Shown one piece after another: positions 9,555 through 19,462 of a stretch of 64,000 nucleotides of DNA (positions within the stretch are counted from its first letter, which is position 1; every line of letters begins with the position of its first letter). The notes beneath the pieces were generated by a model. It was not told the origin of the DNA. It worked only from the letters and a program-made list of their open reading frames with translations, and did not search any database. This DNA is from Dechloromonas sp. ZY10 (GTDB taxonomy: Bacteria; Pseudomonadota; Gammaproteobacteria; Burkholderiales; Rhodocyclaceae): contig NZ_CP144212.1 of the NCBI RefSeq assembly GCF_041378895.1, forward strand, positions 3,023,501-3,087,500, read 5' to 3'. A program made the position numbers and the translations under genes.

Positions 9555-10088
9555 TCAATCCCGGAACAGGCGCGCGGGCAACATCCGCTTGAGGATCGGC
9601 TGCCCGTGCAGTTCATGGCGGATGACGCCGGCCAGATGCAGCGCAATCAGCCCAGCACCGCTCCACACCAGCGCGAAGTGCAGCGACTTGAACAGGGCGT
9701 TGAGTTGCTCGTCCGGCGCGAACAGGCGCGGCAGCGGCCAGCCGAAGAATTTCATCGGGTACTGGGTGAAGGCCGAGGCGAGAAAACCGGCGAGTGGTGC
9801 AGCAAGCAGGAACAGGTAAAGGCCAAGATGGACGATGGCCGCCAGCCGCGCTGGCGCCCCGTTTTCGAGCGCCGGCGGTGGTGGCGATTGCCGGCGCCAG
9901 GCCAGGCGCAGCGCGAGCAGCAGCAAGGAGAGCAGGCCGAGCGACTTGTGCAGGTTGTAGGCGGCGCTGCGTTCGGCCCCCTTGGGCAGATCGACCATCT
10001 GCCAGCCGAGCCAGAGCAGGCCGAGGATCAGGATCGCCGAGAGCCAGTGCAACAGCATCGCCGGCCAGCGGTAGCGCAGGGTTTTCAT
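9555..10088 (-). CDS. Cytochrome b561 family protein
   Basis: 177 residues, start ATG at 10088 overlapping the beta-propeller stop (ATGA). Four membrane helices with histidines placed as in b561 proteins: MLLHWLSAIL (helix 1), AAYNLHKSLGLL (helix 2), IVHLGLYL (helix 3) and LHFALVWSGAGLIALHLAGVIRHEL (helix 4). It would bind two b haems and move electrons between the quinone pool and periplasmic partners. It is the last gene of the cytochrome c-550 operon, so it probably links PQQ-dependent oxidation to the membrane (inference). Confidence 0.9.
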   Translation of the reverse strand: MKTLRYRWPAMLLHWLSAILILGLLWLGWQMVDLPKGAERSAAYNLHKSLGLLSLLLLALRLAWRRQSPPPPALENGAPARLAAIVHLGLYLFLLAAPLAGFLASAFTQYPMKFFGWPLPRLFAPDEQLNALFKSLHFALVWSGAGLIALHLAGVIRHELHGQPILKRMLPARLFRD

Positions 10089-11029
10089 CGGATCGCCACT
10101 CCCCAGGGCAGTTCGCCGACGGCAATTTCGCTCACCACCTGGCGGCGCCCAGTCGCGATGACCGAGACGGTGCCTGAGCGGCCGTTGGCGACGTAGAGCT
10201 TGTCGCCGGCGGCGGTCAGCGCCATATTCCACGGCCGCTTGCCGACGGCGATGGTAGCCACCACCTGCTGCGTGGCCACGTCGATTTCCATCACCGAAGC
10301 ATCGCGGCCGTTGGAGACATAAACGCGCTGGCCGTCGGGATGCACGGCAACTCCGTTCGGATACTGGCCGACGGCGATTTCGGCGACCACGCGCTGGCTG
10401 GCGATATCGAGCGCATAGACCTTGCCGGCCAGTTCGCAGGCGACGTAGGCGAGGCGCCCGTCGGGCAGGAAGCCGATGCCGCGCGGCCGCTTGCCGACCG
10501 GGATGTGGGCCACCTGGCGGCGCTGGCGCAGGTCGATCACGTCGACCTGCTCGGCCTCTTCGGCGCTGACGTAGAGCCAGCGGCCGTCGGGGCTGAACAC
10601 CGCGTGCTCGGGGTTCTTGCCGGCGACCGCGATTTTGGCCACTTCGCGGCGGTCGACCGTGGATACCAGGTGCACCGCGTTGTCGTCTTCAACCGCCACC
10701 GCCAGCAGCCGGCCGTCGGGCGACAGGCTGACGCCTTCGGGCGAGGCGCCAAGGCGCAGCGTGTGCAGGCTGCGGCCGCTGGCCCGGTCAAGGACCAGCA
10801 GGCTGCCGCTCTTGCCGTCGCTGAGATACAACTCGCGAGTCCCCACCGCAATGCCGCGCGGGCGCTGGCCGACGGGCACAGTCTGCAGCACCTGATCGCT
10901 GACGGTATCGATCAGGCTCAGGCTGGCCGATTTTTCGTTGGGCACGTAGGCGGTATCGGCCTGCCCAGCCAGCGGTGCGAGCAGGGCCAAGCAGCCGGCA
11001 AGCAAGGGAGCGATCCGGGGTGTGCGCAT
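10085..11029 (-). CDS. PQQ-associated YVTN beta-propeller protein
   Basis: 314 residues with a signal peptide ending near AGQAD. The rest is a series of about seven blades of roughly 42 residues with the YVTN pattern (LYLSDGKSGSLLVLD, LYVSAEEAEQVDVID, VYVSNGRDASVMEID, LYVANGRSGTVSVIA) and repeated VGQRPRG / VGKRPWN turns. Such proteins are encoded with PQQ-dependent alcohol oxidation genes; their exact role is unknown. The start at 11029 was chosen because GAGGAGG lies 9 bases upstream and a signal peptide follows. It is the third gene of the operon. Confidence 0.88.
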   Translation of the reverse strand: MRTPRIAPLLAGCLALLAPLAGQADTAYVPNEKSASLSLIDTVSDQVLQTVPVGQRPRGIAVGTRELYLSDGKSGSLLVLDRASGRSLHTLRLGASPEGVSLSPDGRLLAVAVEDDNAVHLVSTVDRREVAKIAVAGKNPEHAVFSPDGRWLYVSAEEAEQVDVIDLRQRRQVAHIPVGKRPRGIGFLPDGRLAYVACELAGKVYALDIASQRVVAEIAVGQYPNGVAVHPDGQRVYVSNGRDASVMEIDVATQQVVATIAVGKRPWNMALTAAGDKLYVANGRSGTVSVIATGRRQVVSEIAVGELPWGVAIR

Positions 11030-11042
11030 GATGGCAGCCTCC

Positions 11043-11891
11043 TCAGGCGGGTAAATGGGTAATCCCGTAACGGGCAAAGATGGCGGCCAAAGTGCCATCG
11101 CGCTTGAGGTCAGCCAAGGCGGCCGCCAGTGCATCGGCCAGTTCGGCCTCCTCAACCTTCACCGCCATCCCCAGCGGCCAGCCGTCGGTTGGCAGTTCGG
11201 GCAGACGGAAGGCGTCGAGCGCCAGCTCGCTGCGCCCGGCCACCGCCGCCTCCAGCTCGCCACGCGGCGCCAGCACCGCCGCAAGCTGCCCGCTCGCCAG
11301 CGCGGCGGCCGCATCGCCGACGTTCTTGAAATGCACCACCTGCTCGCGCAACCGGCCATTGAGCACGGAAAGCAGGAAGGCATCGGCGAGGGTGGCGGTT
11401 TCGACCCCGATTTTTTCGCGGGTAAACACCTCCAGCGCCACCGCCGCCGAACCTTGCGCCGGCTGCGGCACGCGCCCCGGATGGCGTGCCAGGGCCAGGG
11501 TCTCGCGGTGATAGGGGGCAAAAATGCGGACTTTGTCGTTAGCCGCAGCGAGTTTGCGGTCAACCGGCACGTGCAGCATCACATCGGAAGGCTGGGTCCC
11601 GAGGTAATGTCCTTTCCAGACCATGTTGCGCAGGTCGTCGCTCATGTCTTCATCGGCGGTATAAGCGACGATGTCGGCGGCAACCCCGAGGCGGGCGGCC
11701 AGCGCCCGGCCGAGATCGGCGTCGATGCCCTTGCCGCCGGCCAGCGAATAGGGCGCGAAGTCTTTGTACACCGCCACCCGCAGGCGGCCCTGCTGGCGAA
11801 TCCGCGCCAGTGCATCGGCCCGAGCCGGCAGGCTGGCCGCCAGCGGCAGCATCGCCAGTCCCTTGAGCCAGAGGCGGCGATCATTCTTCAT
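11043..11891 (-). CDS. Quinoprotein-associated periplasmic substrate-binding protein
   Basis: 282 residues, with a Sec signal peptide ending at PARA. The mature protein is a type 2 solute-binding fold: LRVAVYKDFAPYSLAGGKGIDADLGRALAARLG, then DVMLHVPVDRKLAAANDKVRIFAPYHRETLALA. Proteins of this kind lie beside PQQ dehydrogenases (MoxJ-like) and are thought to help dehydrogenase maturation rather than transport. No ABC permease or ATPase gene is nearby, which fits. The start overlaps the cytochrome c gene by 11 bases. Confidence 0.85.
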   Translation of the reverse strand: MKNDRRLWLKGLAMLPLAASLPARADALARIRQQGRLRVAVYKDFAPYSLAGGKGIDADLGRALAARLGVAADIVAYTADEDMSDDLRNMVWKGHYLGTQPSDVMLHVPVDRKLAAANDKVRIFAPYHRETLALARHPGRVPQPAQGSAAVALEVFTREKIGVETATLADAFLLSVLNGRLREQVVHFKNVGDAAAALASGQLAAVLAPRGELEAAVAGRSELALDAFRLPELPTDGWPLGMAVKVEEAELADALAAALADLKRDGTLAAIFARYGITHLPA

Positions 11892-12309
11892 GGACAGTCT
11901 CCAGCCAGGCGCGGATCGCCCACATCGCTTCCTGGCTCAGCGTGCCTTCGAACGGCGGCATATAGACCCGGCCATCGCGGACCGAACCCTTGCGGATGCG
12001 CTGCAGGAAGACCTCATCGCCCTCGTCGCCGAGCGGCAGGTAGCGCAGGTCGGGGGCAATCCCGCCGGAAATCGCGCCCAGACCGTGGCAGCGGGCGCAG
12101 TTCTGGTTATAGGCCGAATCGCCGATGCGGATCGCGGTCGCGTCCTTGCGGTAGGGGTTGCTGGCCAGAAAATCGGCGCCCAGCGCCTTGAGGCCGGTGG
12201 TATCGACCGCCTGCGGCACGACATCGCCGTGCGCCAACACCTGGCTGGCGGTCACGGCGATGGCGAGGGAGGCGGCGATCAGACTGAGCTTGCGGAAGGG
12301 ATGGGTCAC
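11881..12309 (-). CDS. Cytochrome c-550, PedF-like
   Basis: 142 residues, GTG start at 12309 with AAGGAGAC 6 bases upstream; the longer in-frame extension lacks a ribosome site and would cover the promoter. Signal peptide ends near VLAHG. One haem site, CARCH at 71-75, with the probable axial Met in VYMPPFEG. It is encoded first in an operon with the binding protein, beta-propeller and b561, as in ped/exa loci, where this cytochrome takes electrons from the PQQ dehydrogenase. A -24/-12 promoter lies at 12357-12370. Confidence 0.92.
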   Translation of the reverse strand: MTHPFRKLSLIAASLAIAVTASQVLAHGDVVPQAVDTTGLKALGADFLASNPYRKDATAIRIGDSAYNQNCARCHGLGAISGGIAPDLRYLPLGDEGDEVFLQRIRKGSVRDGRVYMPPFEGTLSQEAMWAIRAWLETVHEE

Positions 12310-12356
12310 GATTGTCTCCTTGTTATCGGTTGAGGTGAAACAGTGCCCCCTCCTCT

Positions 12357-12370
12357 GCAAACGCCATGCC
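12357..12370 (-). promoter_or_regulatory. Sigma-54 promoter of the cytochrome c-550 operon
   Basis: Read on the minus strand: TGGCATGGCGTTTGCA, with GG and GC separated by exactly 10 bases (-24 at 12370-12369, -12 at 12358-12357). One mismatch to the TGGCACG-N4-TTGCA consensus. It leaves a leader of about 35 bases before the GTG start. Confidence 0.8.
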
Positions 12371-12422
12371 ACCCCCCGGCAAGAACCTGGCTACCGGTTT
12401 TTTAAACGTTTGCATGAGGTTC

Positions 12423-12438
12423 TGGCACAACCCTTGCT
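12423..12438 (+). promoter_or_regulatory. Sigma-54 promoter of the activator gene
   Basis: TGGCACAACCCTTGCT with GG at 12424-12425 and GC at 12436-12437, spacing 10, a near-perfect consensus. It lies about 110 bases before the activator ATG, implying that this activator gene is itself sigma-54 dependent. A degenerate dyad GGAGCAATTGCTT follows at 12460-12472. Confidence 0.75.
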
Positions 12439-12548
12439 CAACGGTGACACCCCGGATTCGGAGCAATTGCTTAGAAACGGGGCAGGTGTTACGTTATGAA
12501 ACAACACCAATAAAAACAAACACATCTGGAATAAATCCAGGAGGAGCG

Positions 12549-14558
12549 ATGAGACAAGCCATCCAATTGGCAGGGGGGCATGACCCGCTGCTGCATGAGG
12601 CGCGAACGCTGTTCTTCGCGCAAGGCTCGGCACTGCCGGGGGGACTGATCGATCCTTTGATCGCCCGGTCGTGGGAACGCTGTCGCCGCTTCGGCCTCAG
12701 CGAGACGATTCTGGGCGCGCCCAGCGAAGGCATCGACCGGCTCGCCCTGAAAACCGAGCAGGAGCGCCACCGGGCGCTGCTGACCCTGGGCCGGCCGATC
12801 ATGGAGCACGTCTACGAGCAGATCCGCGAATCGGGCAGCATGGTGATCCTCGCCGACGCCAGCGGCCTGCTGCTCGAAACCGTCGGCGACCCCGACTTCG
12901 TCAGTCGGGCCGACCGGGTGATGCTCGCCGCCGGTGCCTCGTGGGACGAAAACCTGCGCGGAACCAACGCGATCGGCACGGCACTGGCCGAGGAACAGCC
13001 GGTGGCGGTGCTCGGCGCCGAGCATTTCATGGAGAACAATGCCTTCCTGACCTGCTGCGCCAGTCCGATCTTCGGTCCCGACGGCCGCCTGCTCGGCGTA
13101 CTCGACATTTCCGGCGACTACCGCACCCAGCAGCGGCACACCCTGGGCCTCGCCCGCTTGTCGTCGGCGATGATCGAAAAGCGCCTGTTCGAGGCGGCCC
13201 ACGCGCAGCACATCCTGGTCTGCTTCCACGAACAGCCGGAATATCTCGGCAGCCTGCAGGAGGGCATGGCGGCAGTGACCCCCGACGGCCAGATCCAGGC
13301 GATCAACGCTCAGGGCTGCCGGATTCTCGGCATCCGCCCGGTCGATGCGCTGCGCCGCGATTTTTCGCTGGTCTTCGAGAACCAGCTGGGCCCGCTGATC
13401 GACCGCCTGCGCCTGTACCCGCAAGGACATCAGGTGCTGCGCGTCGGGCCGCAACTGCTCTGCCTGCAATTGCGCGGCCAGTTGCCGGGGCTCAGCGTCA
13501 GCGGCCGGGTAATCGACACTACGGCCGCCGCGCCCGGCCGGCGCAGCGAAAGCCCCCGCGAAACTGCGAGCAGCTCCCCACCGCTCACCCTCGACACCTT
13601 GAGCACCGGCGACCCACGCCTGCAACTCGCCATTGACCGGGCGCGCAAGATGCTCGGCCGCGACATTCCGATCCTGATCCAGGGCGAGTCCGGCGCCGGC
13701 AAGGAGATGTTTGCCAAGGCCTTCCATAACAGCGGCCCGCGTGGCGAGCAGCCCTTTGTTGCCCTCAATTGCGCATCGATTCCCGAGACGCTGATCGAAT
13801 CCGAGCTCTTCGGCTACCAGGGCGGCGCCTTTACCGGCGCGCGCAAGGAAGGGGCGCCGGGCAAGATCCAGCAGGCGCACGGCGGTACCCTGTTCCTCGA
13901 CGAGATCGGCGACATGCCGCTCAACCTGCAGGCCCGCCTGCTGCGCGTGTTGCAGGAGCGCTGCGTGACGCCGCTGGGCAGCACGCGGGCAATACAGGTC
14001 GATATTTCCCTGGTCTGCGCCACTCACCGCAAATTGCGCGAGGAGGTGGCGCGCGGCAGCTTCCGCGAAGACCTCTATTACCGTCTGGCCGGCATGAGCG
14101 TGACTTTGCCAGCCTTGCGCGAACGCAGCGACATCGACGTCCTGGTAGACAAGATCACCGCCCGCGAAACCGCCCGGCGCAGCCGTCCGGCGCGTTTCTC
14201 GCCAAGCGCCCTGGCGCTGCTGCGGAATTACCCGTGGCCAGGCAACATCCGCCAGTTGTTCAACGTGATCCGCGTTGCCGTCGCGCTGCTCGACGACGAC
14301 GACAGCCTGATTACCGAAGCGCATCTGCCGGAGGAGTTTTTCGAAACCCCGCCGCACTACCCCACGCCGGCTGCAATGCCTTCGGGCGCGCTCCCTCCAG
14401 GCCCGGTGGCCACCGCAACTGCCCCCGCCAGCCTCGACGAAATCGGCCGCCTGGCCGCCCAGCAAGCGCTTGCCGCCGCCGGCGGCAACGTCTCGCTCGC
14501 CGCCCGCCAGCTCGGCATCAGCCGCAACACGCTGTACCGCAAACTGGGACGGATGTAG
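12549..14558 (+). CDS. acoR: Sigma-54-dependent activator, AcoR family
   Basis: 669 residues, ATG at 12549 after GAGGAG. N-terminal sensory half: AcoR-like GAF region (about 60-230, WDENLRGTNAIGTAL and CCASPIFGPDGRLLGVLDISGDY), then a PAS-like segment (245-345). The AAA+ domain spans about 350-590, with Walker A GESGAGKE at 380-387, the sigma-54 contact loop GAFTGA at 426-431 and LFLDEIGDMPLNLQARLLRVLQE. Ends with a Fis-type helix-turn-helix (NVSLAARQLGISRNTLYRKL). It should activate the three -24/-12 promoters in this locus, as AcoR-type proteins do for alcohol, acetoin or aldehyde catabolism. Targets are inferred from the promoters. Confidence 0.9.
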   Translation: MRQAIQLAGGHDPLLHEARTLFFAQGSALPGGLIDPLIARSWERCRRFGLSETILGAPSEGIDRLALKTEQERHRALLTLGRPIMEHVYEQIRESGSMVILADASGLLLETVGDPDFVSRADRVMLAAGASWDENLRGTNAIGTALAEEQPVAVLGAEHFMENNAFLTCCASPIFGPDGRLLGVLDISGDYRTQQRHTLGLARLSSAMIEKRLFEAAHAQHILVCFHEQPEYLGSLQEGMAAVTPDGQIQAINAQGCRILGIRPVDALRRDFSLVFENQLGPLIDRLRLYPQGHQVLRVGPQLLCLQLRGQLPGLSVSGRVIDTTAAAPGRRSESPRETASSSPPLTLDTLSTGDPRLQLAIDRARKMLGRDIPILIQGESGAGKEMFAKAFHNSGPRGEQPFVALNCASIPETLIESELFGYQGGAFTGARKEGAPGKIQQAHGGTLFLDEIGDMPLNLQARLLRVLQERCVTPLGSTRAIQVDISLVCATHRKLREEVARGSFREDLYYRLAGMSVTLPALRERSDIDVLVDKITARETARRSRPARFSPSALALLRNYPWPGNIRQLFNVIRVAVALLDDDDSLITEAHLPEEFFETPPHYPTPAAMPSGALPPGPVATATAPASLDEIGRLAAQQALAAAGGNVSLAARQLGISRNTLYRKLGRM

Positions 14559-14561
14559 CCC

Positions 14562-14588
14562 CCCCGCCGGAAACAACCGCCGGCGGGG
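14562..14588 (+). terminator. Hairpin after the activator gene
   Basis: CCCCGCCGG (14562-14570) and CCGGCGGGG (14580-14588), perfect 9-base arms just after the stop, but only a poor T stretch follows. It may be a factor-assisted terminator. The remainder up to the asparaginase gene holds the dyad at 14718 and no gene. Confidence 0.45.
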
Positions 14589-14717
14589 CGTTGTGCCTCC
14601 GTTCCGGCCAGCGGGGCGAGCTCCGGCGCAAGGCCGGCCATCGGTTTTCCGATGCCCGGCCGCGCCAAAAATCCGGTTTTCCGACCACCAGTTCGGCGGC
14701 CGCCAGAAAATTCACCG

Positions 14718-14736
14718 ATAAATCATCGATTTATCC
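14718..14736. promoter_or_regulatory. Dyad GATAAAT-N5-ATTTATC upstream of asparaginase
   Basis: Perfect 7-base arms 14718-14724 and 14730-14736 in an otherwise GC-rich region, about 155 bases before the asparaginase start. Operator-like; the regulator is unknown. Confidence 0.4.
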
Positions 14737-14876
14737 AGTCAAAACTACAGGCACGCGGCTTGCAATAAGAAAAGACCTCCTCCGGCAACAAGGAGGCCTG
14801 CCCCTGTCGCTGTCACTGCCGGCGGCGACGGGGGCTCCCGCTTTTTCCGTATTTGTCGCACCTCCCCCTCTCCTGA

Positions 14877-15992
<1,116 letters not shown>

Positions 15993-16008
15993 GCATTTTT
16001 GCCCTCTG

Positions 16009-16024
16009 CCACGGTCGACCGTGG
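16009..16024. repeat. Palindrome CCACGGTCGACCGTGG (family copy)
   Basis: Perfect 16-bp palindrome 17 bases after the asparaginase stop, immediately before the terminator hairpin at 16035-16063. Confidence 0.85.
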
Positions 16025-16034
16025 TAGAGCGCAA

Positions 16035-16063
16035 AAAACGGTCGCCGCTGCGGCGGCCGTTTT
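16035..16063 (+). terminator. Hairpin terminator after asparaginase
   Basis: AAAACGGTCGCCGC pairs with GCGGCGGCCGTTTT around a short loop with one mismatch; T run of four. The A/T-ended stem would work in both directions. From here to 16256 nothing is recognised. Confidence 0.65.
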
Positions 16064-16256
16064 ACTTTGCGGCCAGACCGCCAGCAGCGGAGTGCCAAAG
16101 CAAACGCGGCGCCGCCGTTGCCGGCAGGCGCCGCGTTCATCCATTCCGGGTCGGAAAGTCTTGGCACAGGCCGGCGGTCGGGTCTGACCTGACTCCGCTG
16201 CGGGTGGCGGCGGCTGGCGCAGTGCGTCGATGGCGGGATTAAACCAGCCCGGCAGC

Positions 16257-16275
16257 AATCTGAAAAATTCAGATT
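16257..16275. promoter_or_regulatory. 19-bp perfect dyad upstream of the LysR gene
   Basis: AATCTGAA-AAA-TTCAGATT, arms 16257-16264 and 16268-16275. It lies about 85 bases before the LysR-type start. ATC-N11-GAT symmetry resembles LysR-type sites, so autoregulation is plausible. Confidence 0.45.
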
Positions 16276-16358
16276 AAAGATAGAACCATCTTGAAAACAG
16301 ATCGGTTTTGCGCAACTCTTCCTGATTCACTCGCTCACCCTCCCCCGCAGGCCAGCCG

Positions 16359-17318
16359 ATGGAACTCCGCCAACTCCGTTATTTTGTCGCCATTGCCACT
16401 CATGGCAGCCTGTCGCAGGCCGCCGCCCGGCTCTATGTCGCGCAGTCGGCGCTGAGCCACCAGCTGGCGCAACTGGAAAACGAACTGGGGGCAACGCTGT
16501 TCGACCGGTTGCCGCGCGGCGTAGCGCTGACCGCTGCCGGCCGGGCTTTCCATGCCCACGCCGAAGCTATCCTGCGCCAGGTCGAGGCGGCGCGCGCCAG
16601 CGTGCGCAACGAGGCGGCAACGCCCGCCGGCAAGGTCATCGTCGGCATTCCCCACAGTCTTTCGCAAGCCCTCGCGCTCCCCCTGCTCAAGGCGGTGCGG
16701 GCGACCCTGCCGCAGGTCGAACTGGAACTGACCGAGGAACTGACCGGCAACCTGGTGCCGCAATTACGCGCCGGCCAGATCGACCTCGCCTTTCTGTTCG
16801 CTGACGGCACGCTCGACGAATTCCGCCACCAGCCCCTGCTCGTGGAGGAGTTGCTGCTGATTTCGCCGCCCGAACAGACACCGCCGCAGCCGCTCGATCT
16901 GGCGACGGCACTGCGCCAGCCGCTGATCCTGCCGGCCGCGCCGCACGGTGTACGTCCGATCATCGAGGCGGCCGCCCGCACTGCCGGGCTGGCGGCTCCG
17001 AACGTGGTGGCCGAGATCAGTTCGATCAGCATCCTGCGCACCAGCCTGCTCGCCGGCCTTGGTCATACCCTGCTGCCACCGATGCCGCTGCAGCGTGAAC
17101 TGGCCGAAGGCCGCTTGCGCGCCTGGCCGCTGGCCAATACCCCGTTACGCCGGCAAGTCGAACTATGCAGCGCCCGTCACCTGCCGCCGACGCCGGCCGC
17201 GCTGGCAGTTGCCGAACTCTGCCGGACACTGGCCCGGCAACTCTGTACCGAGGGCGAATGGGCAGGAGCAAGCAGCCTCGACCCGGGACTTTTGAACGAA
17301 TTTCACGGTCGACCGTAG
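16359..17318 (+). CDS. LysR-family transcriptional regulator
   Basis: 319 residues. N-terminal winged helix: MELRQLRYFVAIATHGSLSQAAARLYVAQSALSHQLAQLENELG..LFDR (1-60); effector domain about 90-300. The N-terminal wording is close to Nac/Cbl-like members of the family, but nothing in the sequence fixes the target. The last codons (HGRP stop) are read through a copy of the ACGGTCGACCGT palindrome, the TAG overlapping it, so the gene's 3' end has been shaped by that repeat. No adjacent divergent target gene exists. A 19-bp dyad lies upstream. Confidence 0.88.
   Translation: MELRQLRYFVAIATHGSLSQAAARLYVAQSALSHQLAQLENELGATLFDRLPRGVALTAAGRAFHAHAEAILRQVEAARASVRNEAATPAGKVIVGIPHSLSQALALPLLKAVRATLPQVELELTEELTGNLVPQLRAGQIDLAFLFADGTLDEFRHQPLLVEELLLISPPEQTPPQPLDLATALRQPLILPAAPHGVRPIIEAAARTAGLAAPNVVAEISSISILRTSLLAGLGHTLLPPMPLQRELAEGRLRAWPLANTPLRRQVELCSARHLPPTPAALAVAELCRTLARQLCTEGEWAGASSLDPGLLNEFHGRP
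17305..17316. repeat. Palindrome ACGGTCGACCGT overlapping a stop codon
   Basis: Exact 12-mer covering the last codons of the LysR gene; its final T is the first base of the TAG stop. Confidence 0.8.
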
Positions 17319-17400
17319 GCAGGCCCATTTTTTCTGAGCAATGCCGCCGGCTAGTGCAACTCGCGTTAGCATCGCACCATTGCCGTCGCGGAACCCGATC

Positions 17401-18762
17401 ATGAAAACTCCGAGCTCTCCCGCCACTCCCGCGCCCGACCCCACGGCCTCCTCTCCGGTCGGCCTTGATCTCGCCAACTTCGGCCTGCCGCCGGAACAGT
17501 TGCTGCCCTTCGTGCTGCGCAGCCTGAACCGGATCGACGACGAAATTCTCTGGATCAACCACGAAGGACGCATTCTCGACGCCAACGAAACGGCTTACCG
17601 CAACCTCGGCTACAGTCGGGAAGAACTGCTGCAACTGCGAATTGCCGACATCGATCCGAACTACGACAGCACTTACTGGCAAACACACTGGCAGGAACTC
17701 AAGACGAACGGCTCGCTGACTTTCGAGTCGACCCACCGGAGCCGCAGCAGCCATACCTACCCGATCGAAGTGGTCGCCAACTATTTCGAATTCGCCGGCC
17801 GCGAATTCAATTGCGCGCTGGTCCGCGACATTACCCGGCGCAAGGAAACCGAAGCCGCACTGCGCAGCCGCGAAGAGCAATTGCGCATGGTCCTCGAAGC
17901 TGCGGAACTCGGCCTCTGGGACTGGGACATCGCGCTCGACCGCGTGGACCGCAACGAACGCTGGGCCGGCATGCTCGGGTTTCGCCTCGACGAACTCGAC
18001 AGCAAGGTGCTCGACAGCCTGGCGCTGGTCCATCCCGACGACCGCGACAAAGTCTGGCGCTCGCTCAACGAAACCCGGGCCGGACGCCAGCCGGCCCACC
18101 GCATGGAATACCGGATGCAGCGCCGCGATGGCAGCTATTGCTGGGTTTTCGACCACGGTCGGGTCACCGCCTGGGATCACGATGGCTGCCCCAGCCGGAT
18201 GAGCGGCATCCATGTGGACATCACCGAACGCAAGCTGCTCGAAGGCGAACTGCAAAAGCAGGCGCATACCGACTTTCTCACCGGCCTGCCCAATCGCCGC
18301 CACTTCATGCAACTGGCCGAGCACGAGCTCAATCGCTCGATCCGCTACGGCAGCCAGCTGGCGATCCTGATGCTCGACGTCGACCATTTCAAATCGATCA
18401 ACGACCGCTACGGCCACAAGTTCGGTGACGACGTGCTGATCCGTCTCGCCGAGACCCTGCGCAAAGTGCTGCGCAACAGCGATGTGGCCGGGCGCCTGGG
18501 CGGCGAGGAATTCGCCATCCTGTTGCCGGAAACGCCGCTCGAAGGCGCAGCCGAAGTCGCCGAGCGGATTCGCCTGGCGATCGCCGAAAGCGAAATGCCA
18601 CTACCTGGTGCGCTGCCCTTCCGGTTTACCGCTTCGCTCGGCGTCGCCGTGCTCGACGCGCGCGACCATACCCTCGACCAGTTGCTGAACCTTGCCGACA
18701 AGGCCCTCTACCAGGCCAAGGAGGGCGGTCGCAACCGCGTCTGTCTGGCCGAGGAGTCGTAA
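17401..18762 (+). CDS. PAS-PAS-GGDEF diguanylate cyclase
   Basis: 453 residues, soluble. PAS 1 about 46-160 (ILWINHEGRILDANETAYRNLGYSREELL), PAS 2 with PAC about 165-285 (GLWDWDIALDRVDRNERWAGMLGF..YCWVFDHGRVTAWD..ITERK), GGDEF about 290-450. The active-site motif GGEEF is intact at 367-371, and the product-inhibition site RxxD (RNSD 358-361) is present. It should make c-di-GMP from GTP and be feedback-inhibited. The start at 17401 is preferred; the upstream in-frame ATG at 17341 has no ribosome site. No EAL domain. Input signal unknown. Confidence 0.92.
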   Translation: MKTPSSPATPAPDPTASSPVGLDLANFGLPPEQLLPFVLRSLNRIDDEILWINHEGRILDANETAYRNLGYSREELLQLRIADIDPNYDSTYWQTHWQELKTNGSLTFESTHRSRSSHTYPIEVVANYFEFAGREFNCALVRDITRRKETEAALRSREEQLRMVLEAAELGLWDWDIALDRVDRNERWAGMLGFRLDELDSKVLDSLALVHPDDRDKVWRSLNETRAGRQPAHRMEYRMQRRDGSYCWVFDHGRVTAWDHDGCPSRMSGIHVDITERKLLEGELQKQAHTDFLTGLPNRRHFMQLAEHELNRSIRYGSQLAILMLDVDHFKSINDRYGHKFGDDVLIRLAETLRKVLRNSDVAGRLGGEEFAILLPETPLEGAAEVAERIRLAIAESEMPLPGALPFRFTASLGVAVLDARDHTLDQLLNLADKALYQAKEGGRNRVCLAEES

Positions 18763-18768
18763 GCCACG

Positions 18769-19449
18769 ATGCCTCGCCGCAGCGGCTCCCTATGGCCGAT
18801 CTACGCCTTGGGTGGCGCCTGCTGCCTGCTGGCACTGGCGGCCTTGATCCTGGTTTTGTGGCAGATCGGCCAGTCACTGCGGGCCGAGCGCTGGATTGCC
18901 CACCCGGCCGAACTGATCGAGCAGCACGCCAGCATCGCCCCCGGCATCGGCCTGCGCCGCGACCTGAGCCGTCAGGCAGGGCGCTATCGCTACCAGTGGG
19001 CCGGCCGCGAATACTACGGCGAACAGCTCAGCTTTTCCTTCGCCCGCAGCAGCAACTTCGACGATTGGGATGCCGAACTGGCCGAGCAACTGGGCGCGCC
19101 CGGCGAATCGTTCATGCTCTGGGTGAACCCGAATGACCCGGCTGAAAGCGTGGTTCGCCGCGACATCCGCTGGGGAGAAATCGGCGCTGCGCTATTTCTG
19201 GTCGCGGGCTTTGGCGGCGGCGGTGGCGTCCTGCTCGCTGCCGCCGGCCAGCGCGGCCCCCGGCAACGTCGGGCCGGGCCGCCCCGGGTAAATGGCCGCA
19301 CCCTGCTGCTGATGAGCGGATTGCTGCCGCTGTTTGCGCTGTTCGCCTGGCTGCTGTGGCGTGACAACCACCCCTTCTGGGCGGTACTGGCCGGCTTGCA
19401 GCCACTGCTCACGCTCAACGCCTGGCGCATCTGGTGGCCGCAGCGCTGA
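18769..19449 (+). CDS. DUF3592-like membrane protein
   Basis: 226 residues. One membrane helix at about 12-34; a middle extracytoplasmic part with GRYRYQWAGREYYGEQLSF and FMLWVNPNDPAESVVRRD, the usual DUF3592 pattern; then helices at about 136-157 and 178-195. Function of the family is unknown. It begins 6 bases after the diguanylate cyclase stop and is probably cotranscribed. Confidence 0.75.
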   Translation: MPRRSGSLWPIYALGGACCLLALAALILVLWQIGQSLRAERWIAHPAELIEQHASIAPGIGLRRDLSRQAGRYRYQWAGREYYGEQLSFSFARSSNFDDWDAELAEQLGAPGESFMLWVNPNDPAESVVRRDIRWGEIGAALFLVAGFGGGGGVLLAAAGQRGPRQRRAGPPRVNGRTLLLMSGLLPLFALFAWLLWRDNHPFWAVLAGLQPLLTLNAWRIWWPQR

Positions 19450-19462
19450 ACGCGCCCGGCGG

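Noticed and set aside
12489..14576. 695-residue open frame antisense to the sigma-54 activator
   Set aside because: Mirror frame of a gene with intact Walker A, GAFTGA and Fis motifs; low-complexity Gly/Ala/Arg composition.
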